A stretch of 64,000 bases of DNA, taken from positions 95,019 to 159,018 of the forward strand of contig SOEU01000007.1 in NCBI GenBank assembly GCA_021646415.1. Direction: 5' to 3'. Every line of letters starts with the position of its first letter. The first letter of the stretch is position 1. Source of the DNA: Candidatus Brocadia sp. (GTDB lineage: Bacteria > Planctomycetota > Brocadiia > Brocadiales > Brocadiaceae). The position numbers and the translations under genes were made by a program. Shown here piece after piece: positions 9,415 to 18,506 of the stretch. The notes beneath the pieces are model-generated. The model was not told the DNA's origin, made no database searches, and saw nothing but the letters and a program-made list of their open reading frames with translations.

Positions 9415-10410
9415 TTAGGGTATTTTCCTGAATTTTGTTTTCGTTAAACCTAATTCAAATAATAACAACCCAAAGGCTGGCAATAAAAAATAATGAAACA
9501 ATTCATGGTATTCTGCGTACTGAGTTACCTCAGTTTCTGTTTTTTCAAGTTTATCTATCTGACTATAGATCTCTTTCAGCGATTCGGTATCTGTTGCCCG
9601 GTAATATCTTCCGTCTGTAATCTTTGCAATTTCTCTGAGTGCGTCATCATCAATATCAACCTTCATTTGTTTCATTACCGTATTCCCAAACAGGTCTACT
9701 GCGGGGAACGGGGCCAGGCCTTTCGTACCGGCACCTATCGTATAGATCTTGATCCCAAAGGTCCTGGCTATTTCTGCTGCCGTAAAGGGGTCTATCTCGC
9801 CAGCATTATTTCTTCCGTCTGTCAGAAGGATAATAACCTTGCTCTTCGCTTTGCCGCTTTTGAGCCGATCCACAGACGAACCAATGGCAGAGCCTATAGC
9901 TGTACCATCTTCAACCATTCCAATCTCCGCCTTTTCCAGAAGCTGTAATAGCATACCGTAATCTAGTGTCATTGGGCACTGCGTATATGCCCGTCCGGCA
10001 AAAACAACAAGACCAATGCGATCATTTGTACGTTTCTGGATAAAATCTTTCACTACCCGCTTAATGACGTAAAGCCGGTTGTGTCTTCTGCCCCCAATTT
10101 CAAAGTCCTCTGCCAGCATACTCCCTGAAACATCCACCGCAAGGACAATATCTATCCCTTCGGTCGTTACCTTTGTTTGTTCATCTCCGTACTGAGGCCG
10201 TGCCAGTGCAATTACCAGGAGCACGATAGCAGCAGACCGAAAGATAATTACTATATATCTGTACCGTTGCCAGAATGAGGGTTTTAATTTTTTCAATGTA
10301 TCGAGCGAGGAGAAGAGCACATGATTTGTCCCCCTGCGACGAAAATACAAATATATTACGGGTGGAATAACAACAAGTAATAATAGTAATAACGGGTCGT
10401 GAAAGATCAT
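9415..10410 (-). CDS. batA: BatA, membrane-anchored von Willebrand A protein
   Basis: The 331-residue protein has membrane helices at about 6-22 and 52-70, a vWA domain with MIDAS DVSGS at 93-97 and ILLTDGRNNAGEIDP, and a final helix near 305-325. The topology matches BatA: vWA domain between N- and C-terminal membrane anchors. A ribosome site AAAGG lies shortly before the ATG. Paired BatA/BatB vWA proteins are thought to act with a MoxR ATPase in assembly or activation of envelope proteins. Confidence 0.88.
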   Translation of the reverse strand: MIFHDPLLLLLLVVIPPVIYLYFRRRGTNHVLFSSLDTLKKLKPSFWQRYRYIVIIFRSAAIVLLVIALARPQYGDEQTKVTTEGIDIVLAVDVSGSMLAEDFEIGGRRHNRLYVIKRVVKDFIQKRTNDRIGLVVFAGRAYTQCPMTLDYGMLLQLLEKAEIGMVEDGTAIGSAIGSSVDRLKSGKAKSKVIILLTDGRNNAGEIDPFTAAEIARTFGIKIYTIGAGTKGLAPFPAVDLFGNTVMKQMKVDIDDDALREIAKITDGRYYRATDTESLKEIYSQIDKLEKTETEVTQYAEYHELFHYFLLPAFGLLLFELGLTKTKFRKIP

Positions 10411-10518
10411 TGCAGCCTTTGTCTTAATCCGGACAAGTCAAAACCAAACTAGTTTCATAAATTCTCAATTTCAAATCACAAATAAATTTTCAATTGATCA
10501 CGATTGAAAAATAAAGCG

Positions 10519-11040
10519 CTATGGGTTTGATACAGATGACAGATGTATCTGCCCCCCCTTTGCAATAGTATTCCAAATATCTGTTTCAGGGATCTCTTTC
10601 TCTATCAAAACATCCACCACAGCCTGGAGTACAGCGTTGTTTGTTTTGAGGAGTTCTTCTACCCCTGTTATAGAGGAAAAATATCTATTAAGATTCGTTT
10701 CTGCCTGTTTATATATGTGTGCTCCTGCAAGTTCTTTTTTGCTGCCCATATCTAACTCATATTCCACAAAAATACCTTTATCTACGTAACTGAGCTTTAC
10801 GCTTACAATAGCAGTTTCTATGTCCAAAAAGTAAATTTTATGTTTCCTGGAAAGAATTTCTTTGATCTCCGGAGTATCATAAATACCCCACAACGTTTGC
10901 ACATTTTGTTTCAGTCTCGCAAGCTCTTCATCAGAAACCTTACGTATTTGCGCTCTTGAAGGCCTTGTTACCGTCTTACTTCCTAAACCTTTTTCATGAC
11001 TTAAATATTCTTCCAAAAATTTTTCAGGCGCTTTTACCAT
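10519..11040 (-). CDS. Conserved-looking hypothetical protein in the bat operon
   Basis: The 173-residue soluble protein has no signal sequence or membrane helix. An N-terminal basic segment is followed by a helical part and an alpha/beta region (IYFLDIETAIVSVKLSYVDK). The ATG is preceded by AAAAGGGT. It lies between the DUF4381-like gene and batA in the same direction, so it is probably co-transcribed. I do not recognise the family. A cytoplasmic partner of MoxR or the DUF58 protein is only a guess from position. Confidence 0.72.
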   Translation of the reverse strand: MVKAPEKFLEEYLSHEKGLGSKTVTRPSRAQIRKVSDEELARLKQNVQTLWGIYDTPEIKEILSRKHKIYFLDIETAIVSVKLSYVDKGIFVEYELDMGSKKELAGAHIYKQAETNLNRYFSSITGVEELLKTNNAVLQAVVDVLIEKEIPETDIWNTIAKGGQIHLSSVSNP

Positions 11041-11167
11041 TTTTTTACCCTTTTAATAAAGGTTTACAATAAACATGATGATGAAAAATTCCCAATAACA
11101 CTTATGAAAAGAGCAAACATCTTAAGATTCCCTGCAACAAATTTTACTTCTACTGAAATTCCAGCAT

Positions 11168-12181
11168 TTAATGAGCAATCACCTCCTTTTCTTCGAAACG
11201 TTCTCTCGTTTCATCGATAAATCGTTTTGCTGCATCGTAGATTTCTTGAATTTCCGACCCGGATGGCCCATACCTTGCATATTTCACCATATCACAGCGT
11301 TCAAGGAATTCCCGGATCAATCGTTTGTGGACATCGTCTAATTTATTTGTATGCGCCATCTCGTCAAGAAATTCCTCGGTCGTCCGCTCCGGTGCCAACA
11401 AATCAAACTTTTTTTCAATATAATGCCGCACAATGTCTGTCAGGCGATAATAATATTCCCTGATCAGCCCTTTCGTTATCAGATCCTCTTTTAATAAATT
11501 TTCCAGTAATTCATAGGCAACCTCATGTGGGGATCTTCTTATAAATTCTTGTTCCTTTTTTGTGTAACCCTTTTTGCGTTTCCTGATTAACCAGTAAATA
11601 ACAGCTGATAACGAAAGCGCTGCAAACCCGGCAAATATCCATATAACCAACCGCTTGAAATTTGTGGGCACATCCACGGGGGGAAAGATATCCTTTATAT
11701 CAGTTGCAGTTTCTCCTTCTTTTAACACTCCCTTGATATCAATAATTACTTCGTTTGTGACGACTTCACCTGCACCTTGATTATCCTTGTATTTTATTTT
11801 CAACGATGGGATCTTTTGTTGTCCGATTTCGTACGAACTCAGCACGTAGTTTTGTTCGGCAGTAAAGTACCCGTCTTTTTCCCGTTTGGCTCCTGCGATG
11901 TCTCCCGCTTCTTTTATGGTAAATACGCCAAGTTGTTGATTAATTTTAGGAAATTCTATCGTGAGGTTATCCCGATATTTCACACGAATCCCAAATCTTA
12001 TCTTATCGCCAATCGTTACCTCGTTTCTATCTGTATATGCGGTTGCCTCTATTGAGGCCACACCTCCCGTATCCTGTGTTTCTATGGCAAGAGTAGTACC
12101 CTTTAATGACATCAGTGTATAGGTAACAAACGCGAAAATCAATAGTGTGTTCAGGAGCAGATTATGCCTTTTTATAACCAT
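11168..12181 (-). CDS. BatD/DUF4381-like membrane protein of the bat operon
   Basis: The 337 residues comprise a signal or anchor helix (about 10-30), a periplasmic beta-rich domain resembling the BatD N-terminal Ig domain (EATAYTDRNEVTIGDKIRFG), one membrane helix (about 180-202) and a cytoplasmic helical domain. ATG at 12181 is preferred over a TTG two codons upstream. DUF4381-type proteins with this layout are common between DUF58 and vWA genes in MoxR operons. Function unknown. Confidence 0.75.
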   Translation of the reverse strand: MVIKRHNLLLNTLLIFAFVTYTLMSLKGTTLAIETQDTGGVASIEATAYTDRNEVTIGDKIRFGIRVKYRDNLTIEFPKINQQLGVFTIKEAGDIAGAKREKDGYFTAEQNYVLSSYEIGQQKIPSLKIKYKDNQGAGEVVTNEVIIDIKGVLKEGETATDIKDIFPPVDVPTNFKRLVIWIFAGFAALSLSAVIYWLIRKRKKGYTKKEQEFIRRSPHEVAYELLENLLKEDLITKGLIREYYYRLTDIVRHYIEKKFDLLAPERTTEEFLDEMAHTNKLDDVHKRLIREFLERCDMVKYARYGPSGSEIQEIYDAAKRFIDETRERFEEKEVIAH

Positions 12182-12308
12182 TTCCAACCAAACCTTAAGA
12201 ATCCAAAGCCGAAAATAAATTTATGTTTACGATTCACTATTTTAAATCCCAAACCGTACATAGTAAATCTGAAATGATATTTTCTTGCAGAATAATCCAT
12301 CAATGTAA

Positions 12309-13184
12309 TTAATATCTCTTTTCCCTCACCCTGAAAAAACGGACAACCGGCTCTACATAATTTTTGCCGGTGCTGATTACAATTTCGTCAACACCCATCG
12401 ACCGGAACAACTTTGACCTTTCCTGTTTTTGTTTGGCGTTTAAAGCACTGAATTCTTTTCTGGCACGGGGGTTTGACGTATCCAATAAAAGTATCTCACC
12501 TGACTCTGCATCTTTTAATTCGATAAAACCCACGTTTGGTAATTCTTGTTCTCTGGGATCTACAACCGTAATTGCAATCACGTCGTGCTTCTTGTTTGCA
12601 ATGCGTAATGCATGTACATAATCATGTGCTATAAAATCAGATACAATAAAAGAAATCGTACGGCGGGAGGATATCTTGTTCATGTACTCCAGCGCAACGG
12701 AAATATTTGTCCCTTTCCCGGCAGGTTCTGAGCACAGGAGTTCCCTGATGACCCGCAGTACATGTTTCGTTCCTTTTTTGGGGGGGATAAATTTTTCAAT
12801 TTTATCCGAAAACATGATCACGCCTACCTTGTCATTATTCTTTATGGCTGAAAATGCCAGAAGTGCACAGATTTCTGTGGCAATTTCATTTTTTAACTGC
12901 TTGATTGATCCAAAGTTTCCGGAGGCGCTTACATCTACAAGAAGCATCACCGTTAACTCTCGTTCTTCTACAAAACGTTTAATAAAGGGACGACCCATAC
13001 GTGCCGTTACATTCCAGTCAATCGTTCGAATTTCATCTCCTGGCTGATATTCTCGCACCTCTTCGAATTCCATACCCCTCCCTTTAAAAACGCTGTGATA
13101 CTCACCAATAAACGACTCATTGACAAGACGACGGGTATGAATCTCTATCTGCTGAATTTTTTTCATTATATCTTTTGAGATCAT
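12309..13184 (-). CDS. DUF58 domain protein
   Basis: The 291-residue soluble protein carries the DUF58 core YQPGDEIRTIDWNVTARMG (about residues 46-64) followed by a degenerate vWA fold with DVSAS at 84-88. DUF58 proteins nearly always lie beside moxR, as here, 79 bp downstream of it. They are thought to be recruited or remodelled by the MoxR AAA+ ATPase. Confidence 0.92.
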   Translation of the reverse strand: MISKDIMKKIQQIEIHTRRLVNESFIGEYHSVFKGRGMEFEEVREYQPGDEIRTIDWNVTARMGRPFIKRFVEERELTVMLLVDVSASGNFGSIKQLKNEIATEICALLAFSAIKNNDKVGVIMFSDKIEKFIPPKKGTKHVLRVIRELLCSEPAGKGTNISVALEYMNKISSRRTISFIVSDFIAHDYVHALRIANKKHDVIAITVVDPREQELPNVGFIELKDAESGEILLLDTSNPRARKEFSALNAKQKQERSKLFRSMGVDEIVISTGKNYVEPVVRFFRVREKRY

Positions 13185-13263
13185 AAATATATCTCTATCG
13201 TGTCATTTGGTTCAGACCAAAAACAGCTTAAAACGATTAATCGGCTTTGTCTGAAGGTCTTTA

Positions 13264-14253
13264 TTATGGCACTTCTACCGTATCAAATATTTTTTGTACA
13301 ATATCTTCAGCGCTTATCTCCTCTGCCTCTGCCTCGTAGGTTATAATTATCCTGTGGCGAAGCACATCCATACCTATGGATTTCACGTCCTGAGGAGTCA
13401 CAAAGCCCCTTCCCTTTAGAAAGGCATGCGCCTTGGCGGCTAGCGTAAGATAAATTGTTGCGCGTGGAGATGCACCGTATTCTATGAATTCATCCAATGG
13501 AAGGTTATACGCCTTCGGGTCCCTCGATGCGAATACGATATCAATAATGTAGTCCTTGATTTTATCATCGAGATAAATCTCGTCTACCAGGGAACGCAAA
13601 CGCAGGATATCCGCAGGAGATATCACCGGATTTACACAAAAATCCTTTTTTGTTAATGCCATGCGCTCCATAATCTCACGTTCATCCTTCTTATCAGGAT
13701 ACGTAATGTTTAATTTTAACATAAAACGGTCTACCTGTGCCTCGGGTAATGGATACGTGCCCTCATGCTCAATGGGATTTTGTGTAGCCAATACAAGAAA
13801 CGGATCTTCCAGTGGAAATGTCTGATCCCCAATGGTAACCTGTCTGTCCTGCATTGCTTCCAGAAGTGCGCTCTGTACCTTTGCAGGTGCACGGTTAATC
13901 TCATCAGCAAGGACGATATTGGTAAAGATAGGCCCTTTGCGTATCGTAAAATCACTATTTTTAGGATTATAAATAAGGGTACCGATGAGATCGGCAGGAA
14001 GTAAATCGGGCGTAAATTGTATCCGTTGAAAGCTGGCCTGCATTGTTTTGGCAAGCGTCATGACCGACATTGTTTTTGCTAATCCAGGTACACCTTCTAA
14101 TAATACGTGCCCATTGGAAAGGATACCTATCAAAAGTCTTTCCATCAGGTATTTCTGTCCCACAATTACCTTGCCAACTTCATACATCAGGGTATTCACA
14201 AAATCGCTTTCCTGTTTTACCCTTTCTGTAATCTTTTTAACGTCCGAATCCAT
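13264..14253 (-). CDS. MoxR-family AAA+ ATPase
   Basis: The 329-residue ATPase has Walker A GVPGLAKT at 54-61, Walker B with Asp117-Glu118 in VLADEINRAPAKVQSALLEA, and the sensor region LATQNPIEHEGTYPLPEAQ typical of MoxR. The C-terminal lid domain ends near residue 329. A good Shine-Dalgarno (GGAGGGATAG) precedes the ATG. It is the first gene of the minus-strand bat operon and probably its chaperone motor. Confidence 0.95.
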   Translation of the reverse strand: MDSDVKKITERVKQESDFVNTLMYEVGKVIVGQKYLMERLLIGILSNGHVLLEGVPGLAKTMSVMTLAKTMQASFQRIQFTPDLLPADLIGTLIYNPKNSDFTIRKGPIFTNIVLADEINRAPAKVQSALLEAMQDRQVTIGDQTFPLEDPFLVLATQNPIEHEGTYPLPEAQVDRFMLKLNITYPDKKDEREIMERMALTKKDFCVNPVISPADILRLRSLVDEIYLDDKIKDYIIDIVFASRDPKAYNLPLDEFIEYGASPRATIYLTLAAKAHAFLKGRGFVTPQDVKSIGMDVLRHRIIITYEAEAEEISAEDIVQKIFDTVEVP

Positions 14254-14688
14254 CTATCCCTCCGCCACAAATTGTTGATTATTAAATAAAAAATCAAGAT
14301 ATAATGTAACTAAAACAGATGATACCAGCAAATTTGTTCCTTCTTACAAACACACCCATTATAGATTCTGCGGGCCGGCAACAGGAAGAACGAATATTAT
14401 ACCAAATTTATCTGATTTAAAACAGGTATTTCAAATCCATTCTCAAAAGGAAAGTGCTTGACACATTACTGAATAGATGCTACGATTAAAATTTAAAATC
14501 GCCTTTTAGAATAAGCTTAAGTGGATAATATACGCATAGATATTTATAAATATTCTATTTTTAAACAATTTATTGCCGCTAAAATTTCCCGCAAAACCAT
14601 GCGAAATTCTACATGAGGTTTTGCTCCGCTGGTTTACAGAAAATCGTGAATAAGATTATTTTGGGAATAAGCACATAGCAAATAAACG
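14254..14688. other. Divergent intergenic region between moxR and mobB
   Basis: This 435-bp AT-rich region separates divergent genes. It holds a candidate plus-strand promoter (14458-14486). No convincing gene or RNA was seen. Confidence 0.7.
14458..14486 (+). promoter_or_regulatory. Candidate sigma-70 promoter for mobB
   Basis: TTGACA at 14458-14463, a 17-nt spacer, then TACGAT at 14481-14486. It points toward mobB, about 200 nt downstream. Confidence 0.5.
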
Positions 14689-15189
14689 TTGCAAAAAAAT
14701 ATACCAGTAGTTTCGATCATTGGCAAACAGAATATAGGTAAAACTACACTCATCGAGCTTATTATACCTTTGTTAAAGCGAAAGGGGTATAGGGTAGGCA
14801 CGATAAAGTATAATATTCCTTCATTTGAAATTGATTATGAAGGAAAGGATACTTTCAGACACTATCAGGCCGGGGCTGATGTCGTTTCCATATCTTCGTC
14901 CCAAAAGCTGGCAACAATAAAAAGGGTAGACAGAAGGTTCCCATCAATAAAAGATATTATAGAAACGAATCATCAAGACGTTGATATAGTACTTGTTGAA
15001 GGCTATAAGAGTTGGCGGTATCCTTATATTGAAATCCAAAATAACCATCAGCAAGTGAAATCAGCAAACAAAAAATATAAAAATCATCTGAAAATTACAA
15101 TCACTGTTAAGGCAGATTCGCATACACCGTTTTTTTATAAAGATGACTTGAATAACATCATAAATTTTATAGAATCAAAGATGAGGTGA
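14689..15189 (+). CDS. mobB: MobB, molybdopterin-guanine dinucleotide biosynthesis adaptor
   Basis: The 166-residue P-loop protein has GKQNIGKTTL near the N-terminus and VDIVLVEGYKSWRYPYIEI in the middle, both typical of MobB, which binds GTP and assists MobA in MGD cofactor synthesis. The start is TTG at 14689; no better start gives the full P-loop strand, and the ribosome site is weak. It implies molybdenum enzymes using the bis-MGD cofactor. No mobA is adjacent. Confidence 0.85.
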   Translation: MQKNIPVVSIIGKQNIGKTTLIELIIPLLKRKGYRVGTIKYNIPSFEIDYEGKDTFRHYQAGADVVSISSSQKLATIKRVDRRFPSIKDIIETNHQDVDIVLVEGYKSWRYPYIEIQNNHQQVKSANKKYKNHLKITITVKADSHTPFFYKDDLNNIINFIESKMR

Positions 15190-15301
15190 TTCCAACGGGA
15201 GGTGATGAGTATTTCAGCAAAATATCATGTGATTTGTCCCAGGACAAACATGTTTCGTAATGTTTTGTAAATAGGTGTACATTTTTTAGGAGGATATTTC
15301 A

Positions 15302-15649
15302 TTGAAAAAGATTTTTGGTTATTGCACAATTTCTGTGGCAACGATTTTTGGTGTGTATCTTAGCTTTCCCACGTTCACGGTAAATGCCGGAGATATTAAA
15401 AAGATTTATAAGGATACCTGTGAACTATGCCACGGTGCCGACGGGAAAGGGAGTGAAGCTGGAAAACAATTCGGTGTACCAGACTTCACGAATTCAGATT
15501 ATCAGAAATCAAGAACTGATGCAGATATGAAAAAATCTATGACCGAAGGCACAAAGAACCCAAATTACGTGAAACTATCGGATCTGGGAGTTGATGCTGC
15601 TGATCTTGAGCCGCTCGTCCAGTTAGTTCGGGAATTTGGCGGTAAATAA
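15302..15649 (+). CDS. Small periplasmic c-type cytochrome
   Basis: The 115-residue protein has an N-terminal signal peptide likely cleaved after TVNAG (about residue 30) and one heme site CELCH (Cys40, Cys43, His44), so it is a monoheme class I-like cytochrome. The start is TTG at 15302, fixed by a strong AGGAGG at 15288-15293 eight bases upstream. A distal methionine ligand is not obvious; the only methionines near the usual place are in DMKKSMTEG. It probably carries electrons in the periplasm. A strong terminator follows, so it is monocistronic. Confidence 0.88.
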   Translation: MKKIFGYCTISVATIFGVYLSFPTFTVNAGDIKKIYKDTCELCHGADGKGSEAGKQFGVPDFTNSDYQKSRTDADMKKSMTEGTKNPNYVKLSDLGVDAADLEPLVQLVREFGGK

Positions 15650-15689
15650 TTCAATGTGTAAATAGTTTTCATAGATCTTGCAAAATCAT

Positions 15690-15726
15690 AAGGGTAGGAC
15701 ATGACAATGTCCTACCCTTTCTTTTT
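15690..15726 (+). terminator. Rho-independent terminator after the cytochrome gene
   Basis: A perfect 13-bp stem (15690-15702 and 15707-15719) with a GACA loop is followed by a T-rich tract. Confidence 0.9.
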
Positions 15727-15744
15727 GTAATAAAAATATGAGTT

Positions 15745-16785
15745 ATGAATAATGAACTTGTTAAAATCGATGGTTCATTTGGCGAAGGGGGTGGACAGAT
15801 CCTGCGTACTGCCCTGTCGTTATCGGCTATTACAAAAAGGCCCTTTGAGATATTCAACATCCGGGCTAACAGGAAAATACCCGGACTCAGCCATCAGCAC
15901 CTTCAGGCGGTAAACGCAACATCCCAGATTTGTAATGCCGAAGTCGTTGGAAATCAGCTGCGTTCCACTGATCTCAAATTCTATCCCGGAGAGGTAAAAG
16001 CTGGTACGTATCGTCTTGATATTGGAACGGCAGGCTCTGTTTCGCTCGTTTTACAAACCATATTTTATCCACTCAGTCTGGCGAATAAGCCTTCTTCAAT
16101 CACCATTATGGGCGGCACACATGTCAGTCACAGTCCTTGTATAGATTACCTTATGCAACAGTGGCTATACTTTCTCAAAAAAATCGGTTTTGATGCAGAA
16201 ATACAAACACTGAGATCCGGATATTACCCTCGCGGCGGCGGTGAGGTTTTCGTAAAAATAAATCCGGCACGTCCCCAGCATCCAATACGGATTGATGTCA
16301 GAGGGAAGCTTATCCAGGTAATGGGAATATCTGCCGTAAGCAATCTGGATGTAAATATTGCCCACCGGCAGCAAACGCAAGCAAAGAAGAACTTTTTGGA
16401 ACGAAATATACCACACGAAATATCTGTGGTAGAAACGCCTGCCATTGGGAAGGGAACAATGTTACTCCTGGTGGGGAAATTTGAACATAGCCAGTGTTGT
16501 TATTTTAGTTTAGGCGCTATTGGTAAACGTGCAGAAACTGTTTCCGATGAGGCATGTAATGAATTTTTCTCTTTCCTTGAAACCAGAGGCGTCATTGATG
16601 AATACCTCGCAGACCAGCTCATCCTCCCCCTTGCCCTTACAAAAAGGACATCACAATTTATTACACCCAGGATTACGCAACATTTACTCACGAACATTGA
16701 AATTGTAAAATTGTTTTTACCTGTAACTGTCAACATCTCCGGAAACCTAAACGAGGAGGGGACTATTGGAATAAGTTGTTTGTAA
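15745..16785 (+). CDS. rtcA: RtcA, RNA 3'-terminal phosphate cyclase
   Basis: The 346-residue protein starts with the family signature IDGSFGEGGGQILRTALSLS and contains YPRGGGEV and YLADQLILPLAL. The histidine that is adenylylated in the family is conserved as His313 in ITQHLLTNIEIVKLFLP. The enzyme converts RNA 3'-phosphate ends to 2',3'-cyclic phosphates. It stands alone; RtcB and the RtcR regulator are not in the window. The length agrees with the family (about 340). Confidence 0.95.
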   Translation: MNNELVKIDGSFGEGGGQILRTALSLSAITKRPFEIFNIRANRKIPGLSHQHLQAVNATSQICNAEVVGNQLRSTDLKFYPGEVKAGTYRLDIGTAGSVSLVLQTIFYPLSLANKPSSITIMGGTHVSHSPCIDYLMQQWLYFLKKIGFDAEIQTLRSGYYPRGGGEVFVKINPARPQHPIRIDVRGKLIQVMGISAVSNLDVNIAHRQQTQAKKNFLERNIPHEISVVETPAIGKGTMLLLVGKFEHSQCCYFSLGAIGKRAETVSDEACNEFFSFLETRGVIDEYLADQLILPLALTKRTSQFITPRITQHLLTNIEIVKLFLPVTVNISGNLNEEGTIGISCL

Positions 16786-16934
16786 TGAACGTTCGTCCAA
16801 TGGTCAGACGATTCTTGCTAAAGAAAATCGATTTTGCTATACTTCCACCGCATATACTGTGTTAAATAGGAAACTCGCTTAAAGTAAGAAGACCTGCCTT
16901 ACCTCGTGACTATTCAATTTTCTTTTTAGAGAAA

Positions 16935-17675
16935 ATGGGGGATGCCTTGATCCTTAAAATAGAAAATCTCATGAAAAAGTTTGACCAGACAAAGGGCATT
17001 TCTGGTCTCTCGTTTTCTGTAGGGAGTGGTGAGATTGTTGGACTTCTGGGACCGAACGGAGCCGGCAAGACGACCACTATTCATATAATTCTCGGTGTCC
17101 TTGAATCTGATGCTGGATTTATCTCTATTTTAGGAAAAGACCTGAAACAGCAGAGAAAAAGTATCATGAAAGAAGTCAGTTTTTCCGCTGGATATGCCCA
17201 ATTACCAGGGAATCTTACGGTCTGGCAAAACCTTTATGTATTTGGACTTCTTTATGGAGTAAAAAAGCTTAAGAATAAGATTGCTTTTCTCCTTAAAGAG
17301 TTTCATTTAGAAAAACTTGCTCATACAAAATCAGGCGTTCTTTCCGCTGGAGAACAGACGCGCCTGCACCTTGCAAAAGCACTAATTAATTCCCCGCAGC
17401 TTCTCCTCCTTGACGAACCGACCGCCTCACTTGATCCAAATACGGCTCAAACAATCCGGCAAATAATTAAGGATCATGTTTTATCAAGCGGTGCAGGAGT
17501 GCTCTGGACTTCACATAATATGCATGAAGTAGAAGCCGTGTGCGACCGGGTCCTTTTTCTTTCACACGGAAAAATTTTGCTTGAAGGCAATCCTAGAAAA
17601 CTGCCCGTTGAATACAAAAAGAAAAACCTTGAAGAACTTTTTATTGCAATCGCAAACGAACCGAGTTTCTTTTGA
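16935..17675 (+). CDS. ABC transporter ATP-binding protein (ABC-2 type)
   Basis: The 246 residues contain Walker A GPNGAGKTT, signature LSAGEQTR and Walker B LLLLDEPTASLDP. The gene is followed 20 bp later by an ABC-2 permease, so the pair forms an exporter. Start: ATG at 16935, or TTG at 16947, which has GGGGG just upstream. The substrate cannot be read from the sequence. Confidence 0.9.
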   Translation: MGDALILKIENLMKKFDQTKGISGLSFSVGSGEIVGLLGPNGAGKTTTIHIILGVLESDAGFISILGKDLKQQRKSIMKEVSFSAGYAQLPGNLTVWQNLYVFGLLYGVKKLKNKIAFLLKEFHLEKLAHTKSGVLSAGEQTRLHLAKALINSPQLLLLDEPTASLDPNTAQTIRQIIKDHVLSSGAGVLWTSHNMHEVEAVCDRVLFLSHGKILLEGNPRKLPVEYKKKNLEELFIAIANEPSFF

Positions 17676-17695
17676 GAGGTTAACCCATATAGTTT

Positions 17696-18496
17696 ATGGA
17701 TTTCAGAAGAGTTTATGCGATCTTTTTAAGGCAGATATTTCTTATCAGGAACAATAAGACCAGGCTTGTTAATATTTTCATGTGGATTAGCATCGATACT
17801 ATCCTGTGGGGATTTATTACTAATTATTTGGATAGCATGGGTCATTCTGGATTTAGTTTTAGTACCACCGTTTTAGGAGCGGTAGTTTTGTGGAATTTTC
17901 TTATTCGTATACAGCAAGGTTTGATGCTATCATTTTTCGAAGATATGTGGTCATGTAACCTGCTCAATCTTTTTGCTTCGCCACTACGTATTCGTGAATA
18001 CCTGTCTGGTTTAGTAATTTCAAGTCTGGCCACGAGCATCGCGGGCTTGAGTGTAATGCTTTTTATTGCATGGGGGATGTTTCTCTATAATATTTTTCAA
18101 TTTGGTGTTTTGCTCGTACCGTTTCTTGGAATTATGCTTGTATTTGGCTTTGCACTCGGAATTTTCACTACAGCATTGGTATTACGATTTGGCCCTCCGG
18201 CCGAGTGGATCGCATGGATAATTCCGTTTGTTTTAGACCCATTTACCGGGATATTTTATCCTATTTCTGCTCTTCCCAAAATTCTCCAACCAATCTCAGC
18301 GATTCTTCCACCCTCTTACGTATTTGAAGGAATGAGAGGCGCTCTACTTTCTGGTAAGTTTTCAGTTTCGCATCTCATTGCCGGTATAAGTATCGCATTT
18401 GTATACTTAATTATTTCATGCCTGTTTTTCCTCTATATCTACCGCATTGTCCTGCGAAAAGGGCTTATTGCACGGCTAACAGCAGAAAATCTATAA
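17696..18496 (+). CDS. ABC-2 type permease
   Basis: The 266-residue protein has six predicted membrane helices. The conserved PFVLDPFTGIFYPISALP motif before the last helices is typical of ABC-2 exporters for lipids, polysaccharides or drugs. It pairs with the ATPase just upstream. Confidence 0.88.
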   Translation: MDFRRVYAIFLRQIFLIRNNKTRLVNIFMWISIDTILWGFITNYLDSMGHSGFSFSTTVLGAVVLWNFLIRIQQGLMLSFFEDMWSCNLLNLFASPLRIREYLSGLVISSLATSIAGLSVMLFIAWGMFLYNIFQFGVLLVPFLGIMLVFGFALGIFTTALVLRFGPPAEWIAWIIPFVLDPFTGIFYPISALPKILQPISAILPPSYVFEGMRGALLSGKFSVSHLIAGISIAFVYLIISCLFFLYIYRIVLRKGLIARLTAENL

Positions 18497-18506
18497 AAGT
18501 AACGAT

